A stretch of DNA of 64,000 nucleotides from Saprospiraceae bacterium. GTDB taxonomy: Bacteria > Bacteroidota > Bacteroidia > Chitinophagales > Saprospiraceae. The DNA lies in NCBI GenBank assembly GCA_022844565.1, contig JALHLK010000014.1, positions 1 through 64,000 of the forward strand, written 5' to 3'. Both the position numbers and the translations under genes were made by a program. Below are positions 43,220-52,695 of this stretch, in pieces. The notes beneath the pieces are model-generated. The model was not told the DNA's origin and ran no database searches. It saw only the letters and a list, made by a program, of their open reading frames with translations. Position 1 is the first letter of the stretch; each line of letters opens with the position of its first letter.

Positions 43220-43972
43220 TTAAAAATCTATAAACTTACTATTTTTCGCTATCCAGTCTTCCCTTGACTTGTAATCTGGCATTACTTTTTCGACGGTATT
43301 CCAAAATCTTGAAGAATGATTCATTTCTACAAGATGACTCAATTCGTGTACAATCACGTAGTCCAGCATAGGTTCTGGCAAAAGTAAGGTCCTTGTACTA
43401 AGATTAATATTGTTATTGACGGAGCAACTTCCCCAATTGGTGGAATTGTATTTTAAGGTAATCCTATTTATTGGCTTTTGGAAATGCATGATATTCCAAT
43501 ATTGGACTTTGTCAACAACATACTTTTTATAGTTGGCACTTATAATTTTTGATAACAATGTTCGAATATATACTTTTTTTTCAAAGCTTGGCAAGGTTTC
43601 AGGTATAAATACTTTAAGATGATTGCCACTGTGACGTTCTACGGTTCCATTGCTGCGATTTTGTTCTTCTACAAAAACGGTATATTCATATCTACCAAGT
43701 ACGGTAAGGCTATAATTATCAGCATATTTTTCAATGTGGTACTTAGCTATAATTTCAGGCCTTTCTTTGTTAAGTGTAAGTAACCATTGTGTAGCATAGT
43801 TGATGTGTTTTTCAATTCTTGGGTGCTCAAAAGTAGGCACTCTAAGTAATACAGTATCCTTACCTATAGAAACCCTGACACTATTTCTAGCTTCGAGGTA
43901 AATGCGTAAAGGTATTTCGTGATTATCTACCCTAACAACTTTATCGAATATATTAGCTATTTTTTTGCTCAA
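43220..43972 (-). CDS. YgjP-type M48-like metal-dependent hydrolase
   Basis: The 250-residue protein has a C-terminal zinc site: His209-Glu210 and His213 in YVIVHELSHLVEMNHSSRFW, plus His219. TLKYNSTNWGSCSVNNNINLSTRTLLLP precedes it, as in the YgjP (DUF45) family. It is predicted cytosolic, with unknown substrate. Its 5' end overlaps the serC 3' end by 20 bases, indicating a joint transcript. Confidence 0.92.
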   Translation of the reverse strand: MSKKIANIFDKVVRVDNHEIPLRIYLEARNSVRVSIGKDTVLLRVPTFEHPRIEKHINYATQWLLTLNKERPEIIAKYHIEKYADNYSLTVLGRYEYTVFVEEQNRSNGTVERHSGNHLKVFIPETLPSFEKKVYIRTLLSKIISANYKKYVVDKVQYWNIMHFQKPINRITLKYNSTNWGSCSVNNNINLSTRTLLLPEPMLDYVIVHELSHLVEMNHSSRFWNTVEKVMPDYKSREDWIAKNSKFIDF

Positions 43973-45023
43973 AATCCTTCATTACATCTGCTAAAAGCTG
44001 TACTCCTTCCAAACTCATTGCATTGTAAATAGAAGCTCTAAATCCACCCACTGACCGGTGGCCTTTTAGACCATCTAGTCCAGCTTTTTTACAAAGTTCA
44101 GAAAAAGCGTCCTCTAACTCTAGTTTTGCAATATTAAAAGTAACATTCATATGTGATCTATCTTCTTTGACTGCATGGCCTATAAAAAGACTTGATCCGT
44201 CAATTGCATCGTAAACTATTTTTGACTTTGCTTCATTGTGAGTAGCCATTGCAGCTAATCCACCATTGTCTTTTATCCACTGTAAGGTAAGCATGGTAGT
44301 GTAGGTAGCAAAGACTGGGGGCGTATTAAACATAGAGTCATTAGCAGCGTGAATTCTATAATCTAACATTGAAGGTAGTTTTTTAGCAATTCTGTTTAAT
44401 GCCTCTTTTCTAACGATGACCAATACAACACCTGCAGGCCCAATATTTTTTTGAGCTCCAGCATAAATCAAATCGTAACGATCGATATCTATTGGTCTAC
44501 TAAAGATATCGGATGACATATCTGATATCAATTTTACAGAAGTCTCTGGCAATGACTGAAACTGAGTACCAAAAATTGTGTTGTTGGATGTATAATGAAC
44601 ATAACTTAAATCGCTCGGGATATCAAAGGCTTTTGGGATATAAGAGTGGTTTTTATCTTCTGAAGATGCTAATACTTGTACATTCCCCACCAACTTTGCT
44701 TCTTTGATTGCCTTTTCTGACCAAGTACCCGTGTTAATGTAACCAGCCGTGGTACCTTCTGCAAGAAGATTAAGTGGAACTTGATAAAACTGTAGGCTTG
44801 CACCTCCTTGTAAAAATAATACTTCAAACTCATCAGAAATACCGAGCAATTCTTTGGTTAAAGATACTGCTTGGTCCATCGTTTGGATAAAATCCTTACC
44901 CCTATGAGAGACTTCTATCAAAGACAGCCCCGTACCATTGTAATCTCTTATGGCATCAGCAGCTTGGTTGATAACACTTTGTGGCAGAATAGCAGGACCT
45001 GCTGAGAAGTTTATTTTTTTCAT
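43953..45023 (-). CDS. serC: Phosphoserine aminotransferase
   Basis: SerC transfers an amino group from glutamate to 3-phosphohydroxypyruvate, giving phosphoserine in serine synthesis. The 356-residue product starts KKINFSAGPAILP and has ISDEFEVLFLQGGASLQFYQVPLNL, SDMSSDIFSRPIDI, the PLP lysine in YAGAQKNIGPAGV, and the C-terminal LKGHRSVGGFRASIYNAMSLEGVQ. All match the family. Confidence 0.96.
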   Translation of the reverse strand: MKKINFSAGPAILPQSVINQAADAIRDYNGTGLSLIEVSHRGKDFIQTMDQAVSLTKELLGISDEFEVLFLQGGASLQFYQVPLNLLAEGTTAGYINTGTWSEKAIKEAKLVGNVQVLASSEDKNHSYIPKAFDIPSDLSYVHYTSNNTIFGTQFQSLPETSVKLISDMSSDIFSRPIDIDRYDLIYAGAQKNIGPAGVVLVIVRKEALNRIAKKLPSMLDYRIHAANDSMFNTPPVFATYTTMLTLQWIKDNGGLAAMATHNEAKSKIVYDAIDGSSLFIGHAVKEDRSHMNVTFNIAKLELEDAFSELCKKAGLDGLKGHRSVGGFRASIYNAMSLEGVQLLADVMKDFEQKNS

Positions 45024-45548
45024 TGTATTATTTTATATCGAGTAATTAATTTCAACTTGTATGAATACCTACTATTCAACCGAAAAATAATGTTTTATTT
45101 CAAAATAAAATTTATTTCAAAATAAAAACATAATTCTGTAAAATAGATATAAACCTTATTTTAAATTCTAATACAAAAGTCATACTTTTCTCAGAAATAA
45201 TCAATGATATTGACAAAATATATTAAAAAATTGTTTTGTTGATGAGTTTACCTAGATTATAAATTAGGGTTTTATTCATGCTTTGTTTTCCAGAAGGGTG
45301 GATTCAAACGAAATTCTACTTCTTAGCTAGTGGGAGTCTCATTTTTCTGTCCTTGATTTAATTAACCTACATATCTAAATGAAATTCGTCGTGAGAGACC
45401 AAAATACAGTAAAGCTAAGCTAACTTATTTTGAGGTATTTAGAAACCTTGACAGAATTTACATTCTAGATTTTTAGGTATTATTAAAAGATACTTTCTTG
45501 TCGAATTTTAACCGAAGTGCAATAAAACAAGTTAATAATTTAAAACAC
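45024..45548. other. Intergenic region with an AT-rich palindrome
   Basis: In this 525-bp stretch upstream of serC, TTTATTTCAAAATAAAA occurs twice in tandem (45094-45127) within a 42-bp inverted repeat (45090-45131). It lies about 70-110 bases from the serC start and could be an operator. The rest shows no recognisable feature. Confidence 0.45.
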
Positions 45549-46220
45549 TTATAGTCTATATCCAATGGAAAGACCAAATCCAACGTTTTTAATAGAGCTT
45601 TCACTGGTAGGGTTGCGTTTGTCCTCCGGAGAGATATTGAACATACCGTATTGGGTGTTAAGCTGAACAAATACACCATTTATCATTTCATAACCTACGA
45701 AAATATTCCCACCTATATCAAGAGCCCTAAGATAGTAGTCTGTCAAAGGATCATTTAGCTCTATACTATTTTTGAATTTTATATCAGCAGTATTCTCGGC
45801 ACTTGCTATCGTGTTGGTGACCTTACCGTTTATGCCATAACCAACATAAGGGCCAAATCCCAGCATAAAGTATCCGTTACCTAGGCTGCTTTTATATACA
45901 AAGTTTAAAGGTAATTCTAGGTAGGATAATTTGATTTTGCTATTGAAACCTGTGTTTTCAATTTCTGAGCCTTTGGTAGAGAAGAGTAGGCCCGGCTGAA
46001 AATAAAATTCAGGAACGATAGGTATTTGGGCGTTAATTCCAGCATGAAAACCAAAGATTCCTTTACTATTTAGCTTTTCTCCCGCAAGATCTTTACCTGT
46101 CAAATTATGAAAGTTTACACCTCCAAGTATTCCGAATTTTATCTTAGACTCGTCCAATGTTTGTGCTGAAAGAAAAGAAATAGGTATATAGATTATTAGT
46201 AATAAGATTAACTTTTTCAT
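45549..46220 (-). CDS. Outer-membrane beta-barrel protein (porin/PorT family)
   Basis: From ATG 46220 the product has 223 residues with a signal peptide ending FLSAQT. It then shows the barrel pattern KIKFGILGGVNFHNLTG, FHAGINAQIPIVPEFYFQPGLLFSTKGSE, KLSYLELPLNFVYK and a C-terminal GFGLSIGYRL. This is the small outer-membrane barrel family common in Bacteroidota. The longer frame to 46259 adds 13 polar residues before the signal peptide and is rejected. It shares a strand with the OmpA-type gene 80 bases upstream. Confidence 0.88.
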   Translation of the reverse strand: MKKLILLLIIYIPISFLSAQTLDESKIKFGILGGVNFHNLTGKDLAGEKLNSKGIFGFHAGINAQIPIVPEFYFQPGLLFSTKGSEIENTGFNSKIKLSYLELPLNFVYKSSLGNGYFMLGFGPYVGYGINGKVTNTIASAENTADIKFKNSIELNDPLTDYYLRALDIGGNIFVGYEMINGVFVQLNTQYGMFNISPEDKRNPTSESSIKNVGFGLSIGYRL

Positions 46221-46299
46221 TTTTATTATTTTTACGGTTTTAGTGCTTTGTTTGGACAAAAAGTCACAATTAGTTTCATTGTATGTAAATAGGCCTGGA

Positions 46300-46974
46300 T
46301 TAATTTGTTGCTAATTTCTGTGCATCTGCTTTCATATCTGCATTAGCTGAAATCACAAACTCTACTCTCCTGTTTAGTAGGCGCCCATCAGGAGTAGTAT
46401 TGATGTATTTTGGCAATAATTCACCGAAGCCATTGATTTTCATTCTTGTATTTGAGATGCCTTTTTCTGCAAGGTATTGCGCTACTGAATATGCCCTTTC
46501 TTCAGATAAGCTTTTGTTATAAGATTCTGACCCTTTACTATCGGTGTGACCTTGAATCTCAATATCTGTATCAGGATAATCTTTTAATATACCGCTCAAT
46601 TTGTCTAGATTGGACTTAGCATCATTGGTTATTGAAGATTTATCAAATCCAAATAACACATTGCTATTAAACTCGACTACGATGCCTTCACCAACTCTGA
46701 TTACTTGAGTTTCGGGCAATTTATCCTTAATTTCTTGGGCTTGTTTGTCCATTTTATTTCCAATGATGGCGCCTGCTGTTCCACCCATTGCAGCACCAAT
46801 TATTGCCCCTAAGGCGGTATTTCCTGTTGTTTTACCAATGATGGCACCCATTGCTGTTCCAGAAGCTGTACCAATTATTGCCCCTTTCTTTGATTTGTTA
46901 AGTGAACTACACCCTGTGACAACCATCATACTATAGATAAAAATGGGGACGAGAACCAAACTAAAATTTTTCAT
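46300..46974 (-). CDS. OmpA family lipoprotein with glycine-zipper segment
   Basis: The 224-residue product has lipobox VTGC (Cys22). A glycine-zipper region follows (GAIIGTASGTAMGAIIGKTTGNTALGAIIGAAMGG), then an OmpA peptidoglycan-binding domain (LFGFDKSSITNDAKSNLDKLSGILKDYPDTDIEIQGHTDSKG, NKSLSEERAYSVAQYLAEKGI, LLNRRVEFVI). It resembles YfiB-type lipoproteins and probably ties the outer membrane to peptidoglycan. Confidence 0.93.
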   Translation of the reverse strand: MKNFSLVLVPIFIYSMMVVTGCSSLNKSKKGAIIGTASGTAMGAIIGKTTGNTALGAIIGAAMGGTAGAIIGNKMDKQAQEIKDKLPETQVIRVGEGIVVEFNSNVLFGFDKSSITNDAKSNLDKLSGILKDYPDTDIEIQGHTDSKGSESYNKSLSEERAYSVAQYLAEKGISNTRMKINGFGELLPKYINTTPDGRLLNRRVEFVISANADMKADAQKLATN

Positions 46975-47279
46975 TTTTGATGTTTTATAAAATAGAGTAA
47001 TTTCTATTTTTCAAGTCGCAAGGTACGTCCCAAATCCCTTAAGAATGTTACACAATATTTTAAAGTATTTACATGATATTATTATTCATTTATTCAATTA
47101 AATAAAATATAATTCTTTTATAGCTTCACTTTAGGCATTAATTATGGCTGTTTTACATCGTGATTTATATACTGATGGATGTAATCAAGCTACTGAAAGA
47201 GACTTGTTTTGTTTGTATTCCTTATAAAGTGGAGTTCTAAAGTTTCCTTAGTTTGTATATATTTAAAATGGTTTGATTT
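46975..47279. other. Intergenic region without a recognised feature
   Basis: This 305-bp AT-rich stretch lies between the OmpA-type start and the GntR-type stop. No -7 box of good match, ORF, hairpin or RNA was found. Confidence 0.4.
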
Positions 47280-48296
47280 TTACAAACTATTCCTGACGAT
47301 TAGATTAAAATCATTAGCAATTTGTAGTCTTTCATTGTTCAAAATCATTTGGGCACATTTTTTTCCCAATTGTTCGAAATCGGTAGAAATTACGGTGATG
47401 CCATCAAGTAAGACTTCTTTAAGCGGTGTTTCATTATAAGAAATGATGCCAACATCTTGGCCTACCTTGAAGTTTTTATCTTTGATCTTTTTAATGATTT
47501 TTACAAGATCGTCTTCCATTAGATTGATAAAAACGTCCCCTTTTTTAACCTCTACAGAGTTGGTATCATCGATTATTTGGTATAGGAAGTTATATTTTTG
47601 ACAGAAAAGTTTTAGCCCGATGATGATTTCCTTTGGGTGGTATGTATTTTGAGGGAAAAGGATTTTTATATTTTGATATTTTGAGATCAAGGGCAATGCT
47701 TCTGTTAAAGCATTATACAAATCTTTTTGAAAATCTTGGTAAATACAGGCGTAATCCTCGTAAAAGCCATTGATTTTTTTGTCAAGGATCACCAATTTCT
47801 GAAGTGGAATCTGTTTTAATAATTCTACCACATTACCACCGCCTTCATTAAAGTGAGCTATGATGACAAAATGTGTATAGTTTTTATCTATTTGCTCAGA
47901 CAAAATTCTCTTAAAAAGTTTATAGTCATTGTGGTAAATAAAAAAGTCTATGGGAATATCAGCCCCTAAAGTTTCAGCGATAGCGTCAAAGATGATCTTT
48001 TTATGGGTACTTAATTTATTGAAAAGTAAGAAGATTTTAGCCTTAGGTCTATAATTAGTTTTTCTGACATAATTTCCTTTGCCATGCACCGCTTCTATGA
48101 TTTCTTGTTTTTTTAGGATATCATATGCTTTGACTACGGTATCTCGAGATATATCATACATTACCAAGACTTGATTGACAGAGGGTAATACATCACCCTC
48201 CTTCATGTGCCCATCTTCAATTGCAGAAAGGATGCCATTGACGATCTGAAGGTACTTAGGCGTAGTAGAAAGCTCATTAATCCAATTTCTAGTCAT
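47280..48296 (-). CDS. GntR family regulator with periplasmic-binding-protein-like effector domain
   Basis: The 338-residue protein has an N-terminal GntR winged helix (PKYLQIVNGILSAIEDGHMKEGDVLPSVNQVLVMYDISRDTVVKAYDILKKQEIIEAVHGKGNYVRK). The C-terminal ~260 residues resemble the LacI/sugar-binding fold (KIFLLFNKLSTHKKIIFDAI, KLVILDKKI, DVGIISYNETPLKEVLLDGITVISTD). Such regulators usually sense sugars. No sugar locus adjoins it; it follows proC by 24 bases. Confidence 0.9.
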   Translation of the reverse strand: MTRNWINELSTTPKYLQIVNGILSAIEDGHMKEGDVLPSVNQVLVMYDISRDTVVKAYDILKKQEIIEAVHGKGNYVRKTNYRPKAKIFLLFNKLSTHKKIIFDAIAETLGADIPIDFFIYHNDYKLFKRILSEQIDKNYTHFVIIAHFNEGGGNVVELLKQIPLQKLVILDKKINGFYEDYACIYQDFQKDLYNALTEALPLISKYQNIKILFPQNTYHPKEIIIGLKLFCQKYNFLYQIIDDTNSVEVKKGDVFINLMEDDLVKIIKKIKDKNFKVGQDVGIISYNETPLKEVLLDGITVISTDFEQLGKKCAQMILNNERLQIANDFNLIVRNSL

Positions 48297-48320
48297 GGTA
48301 GCTAGTGATTTTAACCAAAA

Positions 48321-49127
48321 CTAAGCATTTTCGCTTAATTCTTTTGCTCTTCTTAAAGCTGCAAAAACGCCCTCTTTGAAGTGATCACCTGATTTTTTAC
48401 CATCCATCGTATTGATAGCCGCTTCTGTTGTACCCCCTTTGGATGATACTTTTCCTATCCATTCTTGACACGTGAAATCATACTTATTAAATAATTCTAC
48501 AGCCCCTCTGAATGTCTGATAACTGAGCATTTCTGCTTCCGCTTTAGAAAATCCCATCTCTGTGGCAGACTCAATGAGTTTTTGCATAAAATAAAAGACA
48601 TAGGCTGGGCCACTTCCTGAGATAGCAGTAGCGGCGTCAATCATTTTTTCTTCCTCTACATAGACCGCCTTACCTGTTGCGTTTAACAGGTTTTGCACGG
48701 TCACAAGCTCGATTCTAGTTACTTCAGGAGAAGAAGTGTAGACGGTCATCCCGACACCTATTTGAGCTGGAAGATTGGGCATAGCCCTCACCACTTTTTT
48801 TGTACCGATCCCTTCGGATATGGTCTCTATTTTTATACCGGCCATGATACTTAATACCACTTGTTGCTCATCCACAAAAGGTTTGATTCGTGCAAACAGA
48901 TCTTTGATGTCTTGAGGCTTTACAGCCAAAATAATAAGGTCGGCTTCTTTGATGTAGTTAGCTGGTTCGCCATAAATGGTGCCTATTTGTTGCTTTTTAA
49001 GTTCTTCAGCTTTTTCGATACTTTTTTCGAGAATGTACATGTTTTCTGCCACGACTATGTGGGTTGCCAAGAAACTTCTAGCAAATGTCAGGCCCATATT
49101 TCCACCGCCTATTATGAGTATTTTCAT
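48321..49127 (-). CDS. proC: Pyrroline-5-carboxylate reductase
   Basis: ProC catalyses the last step of proline synthesis with NAD(P)H. The 268-residue product has the Rossmann start MKILIIGGGNMGLTFARSF, ADLIILAVKPQDI, VRAMPNLPAQIGVGMTVY, and the C-terminal AISGSGPAYVFYFMQKLIESATEMGFSKAEAEMLSYQTFRGA and SKGGTTEAAI. All family motifs are intact. Confidence 0.96.
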   Translation of the reverse strand: MKILIIGGGNMGLTFARSFLATHIVVAENMYILEKSIEKAEELKKQQIGTIYGEPANYIKEADLIILAVKPQDIKDLFARIKPFVDEQQVVLSIMAGIKIETISEGIGTKKVVRAMPNLPAQIGVGMTVYTSSPEVTRIELVTVQNLLNATGKAVYVEEEKMIDAATAISGSGPAYVFYFMQKLIESATEMGFSKAEAEMLSYQTFRGAVELFNKYDFTCQEWIGKVSSKGGTTEAAINTMDGKKSGDHFKEGVFAALRRAKELSENA

Positions 49128-49317
49128 TGTTCTAAGTTATGTTATGTTGATTAAAAAAATTTGAAAATCTTTAATTTACGTTGATCCAATTTCAAAAATT
49201 TGGCTAAAATTAAGAAAAAGCGTGTTACACAAAATCAAAAGTAAGCTTTTTTATCTTTTTCAGTCATTTATATGATAGATTTCACAGTATTTCCACAGAC
49301 AATTGGACAAATGATTG

Positions 49318-49325
49318 TACTTTTG
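49318..49325 (+). promoter_or_regulatory. -7 box for ileS
   Basis: TACTTTTG fits TAnnTTTG and lies 36 bases before the ileS ATG. No T-box-like leader is present. Confidence 0.5.
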
Positions 49326-49361
49326 TAGCCATTTTTAATAAAAAGGATCAATATTCGTAAT

Positions 49362-52300
49362 ATGGCAAAGTACAGGGAGTTTAAACAACTCAATTTACCT
49401 GAGATAGACAAGGAAATCCTAAGTTTTTGGCAGGAAAATAAAATCTTCGAAAAGTCAATTTCTGAAAGGAGTGCAGACAAACCTTTTGTGTTTTATGAAG
49501 GACCCCCTTCTGCTAATGGTATGCCGGGGATTCATCACGTGATGGCCCGTACGATCAAGGATATCTTTTGTCGTTTTCAGACGATGCAAGGTCATAGAGT
49601 AGATCGTAAAGGTGGATGGGATACACACGGTCTTCCTATTGAATTGAGTGTAGAAAAAGAATTGGGTATTACCAAAGAAGATATTGGTTCGAAAATAACA
49701 GTAGAGGAGTACAATGCTAAATGTCGCTCTACCGTGATGCGTTACAAAGATGTGTGGGATGACTTGACGCGCAAAATGGGCTATTGGGTCGACTTAGATA
49801 ATCCTTATATCACTTTTGAAAATGACTATATTGAGTCTGTTTGGTGGTTGATATCGCAACTTCATCAAAAAGGATATTTGTACAAAGGTTACACAATTCA
49901 ACCGTATTCTCCTGCTGCTGGAACAGGATTAAGCAGTCATGAATTGAATCAACCGGGTTGCTACAGAGAGGTAAAAGATACTTCTGCGGTAGCACAGTTT
50001 AAAATAGTGAAGGATGAAAAGTCACAGTTTTTGTATCAAACTATTGGTAATGAAGATGTCCATTTTTTAGCTTGGACGACTACACCTTGGACATTACCTT
50101 CCAATACGGCTCTCGCTGTTGGTGAAAAGATAGAATACGTCTTGGTCAAAACTTTTAATCCTTATACTTATATACCTGTAAATGTAGTCTTAGCTAAAAC
50201 ATTGGTAAGCAAATGGTTTAAATCAGAAGGTGAAAATGGTGATTTCGCAAGCTACAAAGAAGGTGATAAAATTATACCTTACCAAATTATTGACACATGG
50301 ATTGGCAAACAATTAGAACTTATAAGTTATGAGCAATTATTACCTTATGCACAGCCAGAAGATGGTGATGCTTTTCAGGTATTAGTTGGTGATTTTGTCT
50401 CCACAGAAGATGGTACAGGTATCGTACACATAGCTCCTTCTTTTGGAGCTGATGATATGCGTGTGGCAAATAAATATGGATTTGGGTCTCTTACCCTTGT
50501 GGATAAACAAGGTAAATTTGTAGACGCGGTCACTGACTTTGCTGGCAGATACGTCAAAGACTACAAAGACGAAGGTGAAAGTTATAAAAATGTTGATGTT
50601 GACATCTCTATCAAGTTAAAACAAGAGAACAAAGCATTCAACGTACAGAAATATGAACATAATTACCCGCATTGCTGGAGGACTGATAAACCTATATTGT
50701 ATTATCCATTAGACAGTTGGTTTGTGCGAGCATCAGCAGCTCGCGATAGAATGCAAGAACTCAATAATACGATCAATTGGAAACCAGCATCCACAGGCGA
50801 AGGTAGGTTTGGCAAATGGTTAGAAAATTTGCAAGATTGGAACCTTTCGAGATCTAGATATTGGGGTATACCACTTCCTATTTGGAGAACAAAAGATGGT
50901 ACACAGGCAAAATGTATAAATTCTGTGGCTATGCTTCAATCAGAGATTGAGAAAGCGAATCAAGTTTTAGGATTAGATCAAAAGGTGCCAAACGATTTGC
51001 ATAGACCATTTATTGATGCTGTACAGTTGGTTGCTGATGACGGTTCGGTAATGGTTAGAGAACTTGATCTAATAGATGTTTGGTTTGATAGTGGGTCAAT
51101 GCCTTATGCACAGTGGCATTATCCATTTGAGAATAAAGAAAAAATTGATCAGGGCAGTACTTACCCAGCAGATTTTATATCAGAGGGGGTGGACCAGACG
51201 AGAGGTTGGTTTTATACACTTCACGCGATAGCCGCTATGGTATTTGACAGTGTAGCCTTCAAAAATGTTGTGTCTACAGGTTTAGTACTTGATAAAAATG
51301 GTGTCAAAATGTCTAAGAGATTAGGCAATGTAATCGACCCATTTGACACGTTAATGAAATATGGGGCAGATGCTACAAGATGGTACATGATCAATAATGC
51401 ACCACCGTGGGACAACTTAAAGTTTGACTTAGAAGGTATAGAAGAGACCAAAAGAAAGTTCTTCGGTACATTGTATAATACATACTCCTTCTTTGCTTTG
51501 TATGCCAATCTTGACAGTTTTCGATATGAGCAAACTACTGTTCCACTCAACGAAAGACAAGAAATAGATCGTTGGATTATCTCCTTACTCAACTCTTTGA
51601 TCAAAGATGTGCAAAAAGACTATGCTGACTATGAGCCAACACAAGCCACTCGTAAAATACAAACCTTTGTAAGTGACCATTTGAGTAATTGGTATGTACG
51701 ATTATGTAGACGACGTTTTTGGAAAGGAGAGTACTCTTCTGATAAAATCGCAGCTTACCAGACATTGTACGAATGTTTAGAAGCGATATCGCAGTTAATG
51801 TCACCGGTTGCCCCATTCTTTGCAGATTGGTTATTTAAAAACCTTAATGAAGTCTCTGAAAGATATCCACATACTTCTGTGCATTTGGCCTTATATCCAT
51901 CAGTCAACGAAAGTGCGATAGATCTAGCTTTAGAACAACGAATGGATTATGCTCAGCGCATTTCTTCTTTGGTACTAAGCTTACGCAAAAAAGAAAATAT
52001 AAAAGTAAGAATACCGCTTAATAAAGCGATTATCCCTGTGTTAAATCCAGGATTTAAGGATCAAATCGTCATGGTAGAAGACTTGATCAAGGCCGAAGTA
52101 AATGTAAAACATATAGAGTTGCTCGACGATACGAGTGGAATCATCAGCAAGAAAGCAAAAGCTAATTTTAAAACCTTAGGTAAAAGATTAGGCCAGCATA
52201 TGAAAACTGCTAGCCAAGTGATAGCAGGGTTAACACAAGCTGACATTGCTACTCTTGAAAAAACAGGGAATTTCAAATTAGATGTCGGAACAGAGATTTT

Positions 52301-52670
52301 TGATCTAACTTTGGAAGACTTCGAAATAACTTCTGAAGATATACCAGGATGGCAAGTGGCCAATGATCGAGATATTACGGTGGCATTGGATATCACGGTC
52401 ACAGAAGAGCTACAAGCCGAGGGTTATGCAAGAGAGCTGATCAATCGTATCCAGAATTTGAGAAAATCTAGTGATTTTGAAGTAACCGATAGAATCATTG
52501 TTAACATTGAAGAACATACTTTGATCAATGACGTAATTTCGAAACATAAGGATTATATAGCCAGCGAAGTATTGGCAAAAGAAATTAATTTAATAAGTCA
52601 AGTTGAAGGGGGAGAGATCGCAGAAATTACCGATGAAGTGAACTTAGGTATTTCTATCAGCAAGGCTTAA
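49362..52670 (+). CDS. ileS: Isoleucyl-tRNA synthetase
   Basis: The 1102-residue class I synthetase has the HIGH motif as GIHH (residues 56-59, in ANGMPGIHHVMART) and KMSKR at 649-653. Editing (CP1) residues include AWTTTPWTLPSNTALAV. RKGGWDTHGLPIELSVEKELG and the long anticodon-binding C-terminus match the longer, eukaryote-like (type 2) IleRS. That type is often linked to mupirocin tolerance (family knowledge, not tested here). Confidence 0.97.
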   Translation: MAKYREFKQLNLPEIDKEILSFWQENKIFEKSISERSADKPFVFYEGPPSANGMPGIHHVMARTIKDIFCRFQTMQGHRVDRKGGWDTHGLPIELSVEKELGITKEDIGSKITVEEYNAKCRSTVMRYKDVWDDLTRKMGYWVDLDNPYITFENDYIESVWWLISQLHQKGYLYKGYTIQPYSPAAGTGLSSHELNQPGCYREVKDTSAVAQFKIVKDEKSQFLYQTIGNEDVHFLAWTTTPWTLPSNTALAVGEKIEYVLVKTFNPYTYIPVNVVLAKTLVSKWFKSEGENGDFASYKEGDKIIPYQIIDTWIGKQLELISYEQLLPYAQPEDGDAFQVLVGDFVSTEDGTGIVHIAPSFGADDMRVANKYGFGSLTLVDKQGKFVDAVTDFAGRYVKDYKDEGESYKNVDVDISIKLKQENKAFNVQKYEHNYPHCWRTDKPILYYPLDSWFVRASAARDRMQELNNTINWKPASTGEGRFGKWLENLQDWNLSRSRYWGIPLPIWRTKDGTQAKCINSVAMLQSEIEKANQVLGLDQKVPNDLHRPFIDAVQLVADDGSVMVRELDLIDVWFDSGSMPYAQWHYPFENKEKIDQGSTYPADFISEGVDQTRGWFYTLHAIAAMVFDSVAFKNVVSTGLVLDKNGVKMSKRLGNVIDPFDTLMKYGADATRWYMINNAPPWDNLKFDLEGIEETKRKFFGTLYNTYSFFALYANLDSFRYEQTTVPLNERQEIDRWIISLLNSLIKDVQKDYADYEPTQATRKIQTFVSDHLSNWYVRLCRRRFWKGEYSSDKIAAYQTLYECLEAISQLMSPVAPFFADWLFKNLNEVSERYPHTSVHLALYPSVNESAIDLALEQRMDYAQRISSLVLSLRKKENIKVRIPLNKAIIPVLNPGFKDQIVMVEDLIKAEVNVKHIELLDDTSGIISKKAKANFKTLGKRLGQHMKTASQVIAGLTQADIATLEKTGNFKLDVGTEIFDLTLEDFEITSEDIPGWQVANDRDITVALDITVTEELQAEGYARELINRIQNLRKSSDFEVTDRIIVNIEEHTLINDVISKHKDYIASEVLAKEINLISQVEGGEIAEITDEVNLGISISKA

Positions 52671-52695
52671 TTCAAAACAAAACGACAAAACAAGT

